Source of the DNA: Candidatus Marispirochaeta associata
GTDB lineage: Bacteria > Spirochaetota > Spirochaetia > JC444 > Marispirochaetaceae
DNA: 64,000 nt
Reading direction: 5' to 3'
Assembly: GCA_001749745.1 (NCBI GenBank)
Contig: JWTM01000060.1
Location: 1 to 64,000 of the forward strand
In this document: one piece after another, positions 62,687 through 64,000 of the stretch
How the letters are laid out: each line of letters begins with the position of its first letter
How positions within the stretch are numbered: position 1 is the stretch's first letter
The notes under the pieces: model-generated
What the model was told of the DNA's origin: nothing
Databases searched by the model: none
What the model saw: only the letters and a program-made list of their open reading frames with translations
Made by a program: the position numbers and the translations under genes

Positions 62687-64000
62687 CTATTCCTTACCGT
62701 TACCGGCCAGTCGACGCAGCTCCGCCAGGGTCTCGTCGATATCTGCGGCCTCGTCGATCCCCTGGACCAGAAACTCTCGAATGGCCGGCATCTTTTCGAT
62801 CGCCTCGTCCACGATCGGATTGGAGCCCTTCACGTAGGCGCCGACGTTAATCAGATCCTCGGTCTCGTTGTAGGAGGCCATCATCTGACGCAGCCGCCCG
62901 GCGGCTTTAAGATCCTCACTCTCCGCGACCTTGATTCCCAGTCGAGAGAGGGAGTCGAGCACATCCACCGCCGGATAATGATAACGCTGGGCTAAGCGGC
63001 GGCTCAAGATAACATGTCCGTCGAGTATTCCCCGCACGGTGTCGGCTACCGGATCATCCATATCGTCCGCATCGACGAGAATCGAATAGAAGCCGGTGAT
63101 CGTCCCCTTGTCGGAGGTTCCGCAACGCTCCAAGAGCTTCGGCAGGGTTGAGAAGACCGACGGGGTATAGCCCCGGGTCGCCGGCGGCTCTCCTACCGCG
63201 AGACCAATCTCACGCTGGGCCCGGGCGAAGCGGGTAACCGAATCGAAGAGGAGCATTACGTCGTTGCCCTGATCCCGAAAGTATTCAGCGATGGCGGTAG
63301 CCACATAGGCGCCCCTGAGTCTGGCCAGGGGCGGCGTGTCCGAGGAGGAGACGACCACGATCGATCGCTTCAGGCCCTCCGGCCCGAGGTCGTTATCGAT
63401 GAACTCCTTCACCTCTCGACCCCGCTCGCCGATCAGGGCGATGACGTTAATGTCGGCCGAGGTGTTGCGGGCGATCATCCCTAAGAGGGTTGATTTTCCC
63501 ACCCCCGAACCGGAGAAGATACCGAGCCGCTGCCCCTTGCCGACCGGGGCGAAACCGTCGAGAGAACGGACGCCGGTAACGATACGGCTAGTGATAGGTT
63601 TGCGTAGAAGCACATCCGGCGGCTCATTGATGGCGGGATAGACCTCGGAGGACCCGATGGTGGATCCGTTATCCAAGGGGCGTCCCAGGCTGTCGAGAAC
63701 CCGACCCAGGAGGCGTTCCGAAACCGGAATCGACAGACACTCCCCGGTGGCGATGATGCGACAGCCCGCCTCTATCCCCTCCATCCCCTCGAAGGGCATT
63801 AACTGCACCGAATCCTCGGTGAACCCGACGATCTCCGCGGGAACCGTACCGCGTCCCTTGGGAACGTCGATCAGACAGAGTTCGCCCACCATACCGTGGG
63901 GGCCATGGCTCTCGATCATCAGCCCCTTAACCCGCTGTACATGTCCGATATATTTTATTGGATCTAAATCCTCGAGTACGGCGTTATACTTTTCGAACAT
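62687..64000 (-). CDS. fliI: flagellar export ATPase FliI
   Basis: 437 residues. Walker A SGSGVGKS (163-170), VALIGERGREVKEF and LLFDSVTRFARAQREIGLAVGEPPATRGYTPSVFSTLPKLLERCG are typical of the flagellar/type III ATPase. The reading frame begins with ATG at the last base of the window (64000), so it appears complete, but the true start could lie further right. It energises export with FliH and FliJ, whose partner gene fliH should lie just outside the window. Confidence 0.96.
   Translation of the reverse strand: MFEKYNAVLEDLDPIKYIGHVQRVKGLMIESHGPHGMVGELCLIDVPKGRGTVPAEIVGFTEDSVQLMPFEGMEGIEAGCRIIATGECLSIPVSERLLGRVLDSLGRPLDNGSTIGSSEVYPAINEPPDVLLRKPITSRIVTGVRSLDGFAPVGKGQRLGIFSGSGVGKSTLLGMIARNTSADINVIALIGERGREVKEFIDNDLGPEGLKRSIVVVSSSDTPPLARLRGAYVATAIAEYFRDQGNDVMLLFDSVTRFARAQREIGLAVGEPPATRGYTPSVFSTLPKLLERCGTSDKGTITGFYSILVDADDMDDPVADTVRGILDGHVILSRRLAQRYHYPAVDVLDSLSRLGIKVAESEDLKAAGRLRQMMASYNETEDLINVGAYVKGSNPIVDEAIEKMPAIREFLVQGIDEAADIDETLAELRRLAGNGKE

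Noticed and set aside
1..64000. CRISPR arrays, tRNA/rRNA genes, prophage or complete insertion sequences
   Set aside because: No regularly spaced repeats, no cloverleaf or rRNA sequence, and no phage genes were seen; the only mobile-element trace is the transposase-like fragment at the left edge.

Overview
The window is a chromosomal segment of a GC-rich (by eye near 55-60 %) free-living-type spirochaete, most likely in the Spirochaetaceae/Treponemataceae lineage. The evidence is the spirochaete-specific flagellar operon order (fliI-fliJ-flbB-fliK-flgD-flgE-flbD-motA-motB-fliL-fliM-fliY-fliO-fliP-fliQ-fliR-flhB-flhA-flhF-flhG-fliA), FlaB-type flagellins lacking a variable central domain, and a FlgE hook protein carrying Lys165/Cys178/Asn179, the residues used by spirochaetes to cross-link the hook. 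The base composition and the glycogen genes argue against Borrelia. No rRNA, tRNA, CRISPR array, prophage or intact insertion sequence was seen. A 5'-truncated transposase-like fragment lies at the left edge.

Left part (0.7-14 kb): two tandem flagellin genes, flaG, fliD, an unrecognised gene, a membrane-anchored PilZ protein, then a small conserved-looking gene, tsaE, tsaB and an HD-GYP c-di-GMP phosphodiesterase, all on +. Facing them on - is flgN-like/flgK/flgL/fliW/csrA, with a good sigma28-type promoter in front. The flagellin leaders carry hairpins that present GGA in the loop, plus a second GGA in the Shine-Dalgarno sequence. This is the architecture of CsrA target sites, so the window probably holds both the regulator pair (CsrA, FliW) and its targets.

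Middle part (14-37 kb): mostly housekeeping and envelope genes. They are a transglutaminase-like exported protein, thioredoxin reductase, a GH3 N-acetylhexosaminidase, a GNAT enzyme, glgA, an MrfB/MrfA-type exonuclease-helicase pair, glgC, a Nudix hydrolase with a CTG start, small membrane proteins, NAD(P)HX repair enzyme, a lipoprotein, secA, a 46-codon membrane peptide gene, a LysM/M23 endopeptidase, a class B PBP with a PASTA-like tail and a Maf-family (DUF115) flagellin glycosyltransferase candidate. A rho-independent terminator closes the Maf gene.

Right part (37.4-64 kb): one long leftward series. Transcription enters at fliI (right edge) and runs through hook, motor, export and placement genes to flhG. 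A likely internal promoter then leads into an acidic membrane protein, the sigma factor FliA, a FapA/DUF342 protein, two small unknown proteins, an Hsp70 paralogue with its own J-HEAT partner, and a CheA-like kinase. Together the window covers filament, cap, hook, junction, export apparatus, stator, rotor switch, sigma28 and post-transcriptional control of flagellin, plus c-di-GMP turnover and sensing proteins. The rod, MS-ring and FliG/FliH genes must lie to the right.
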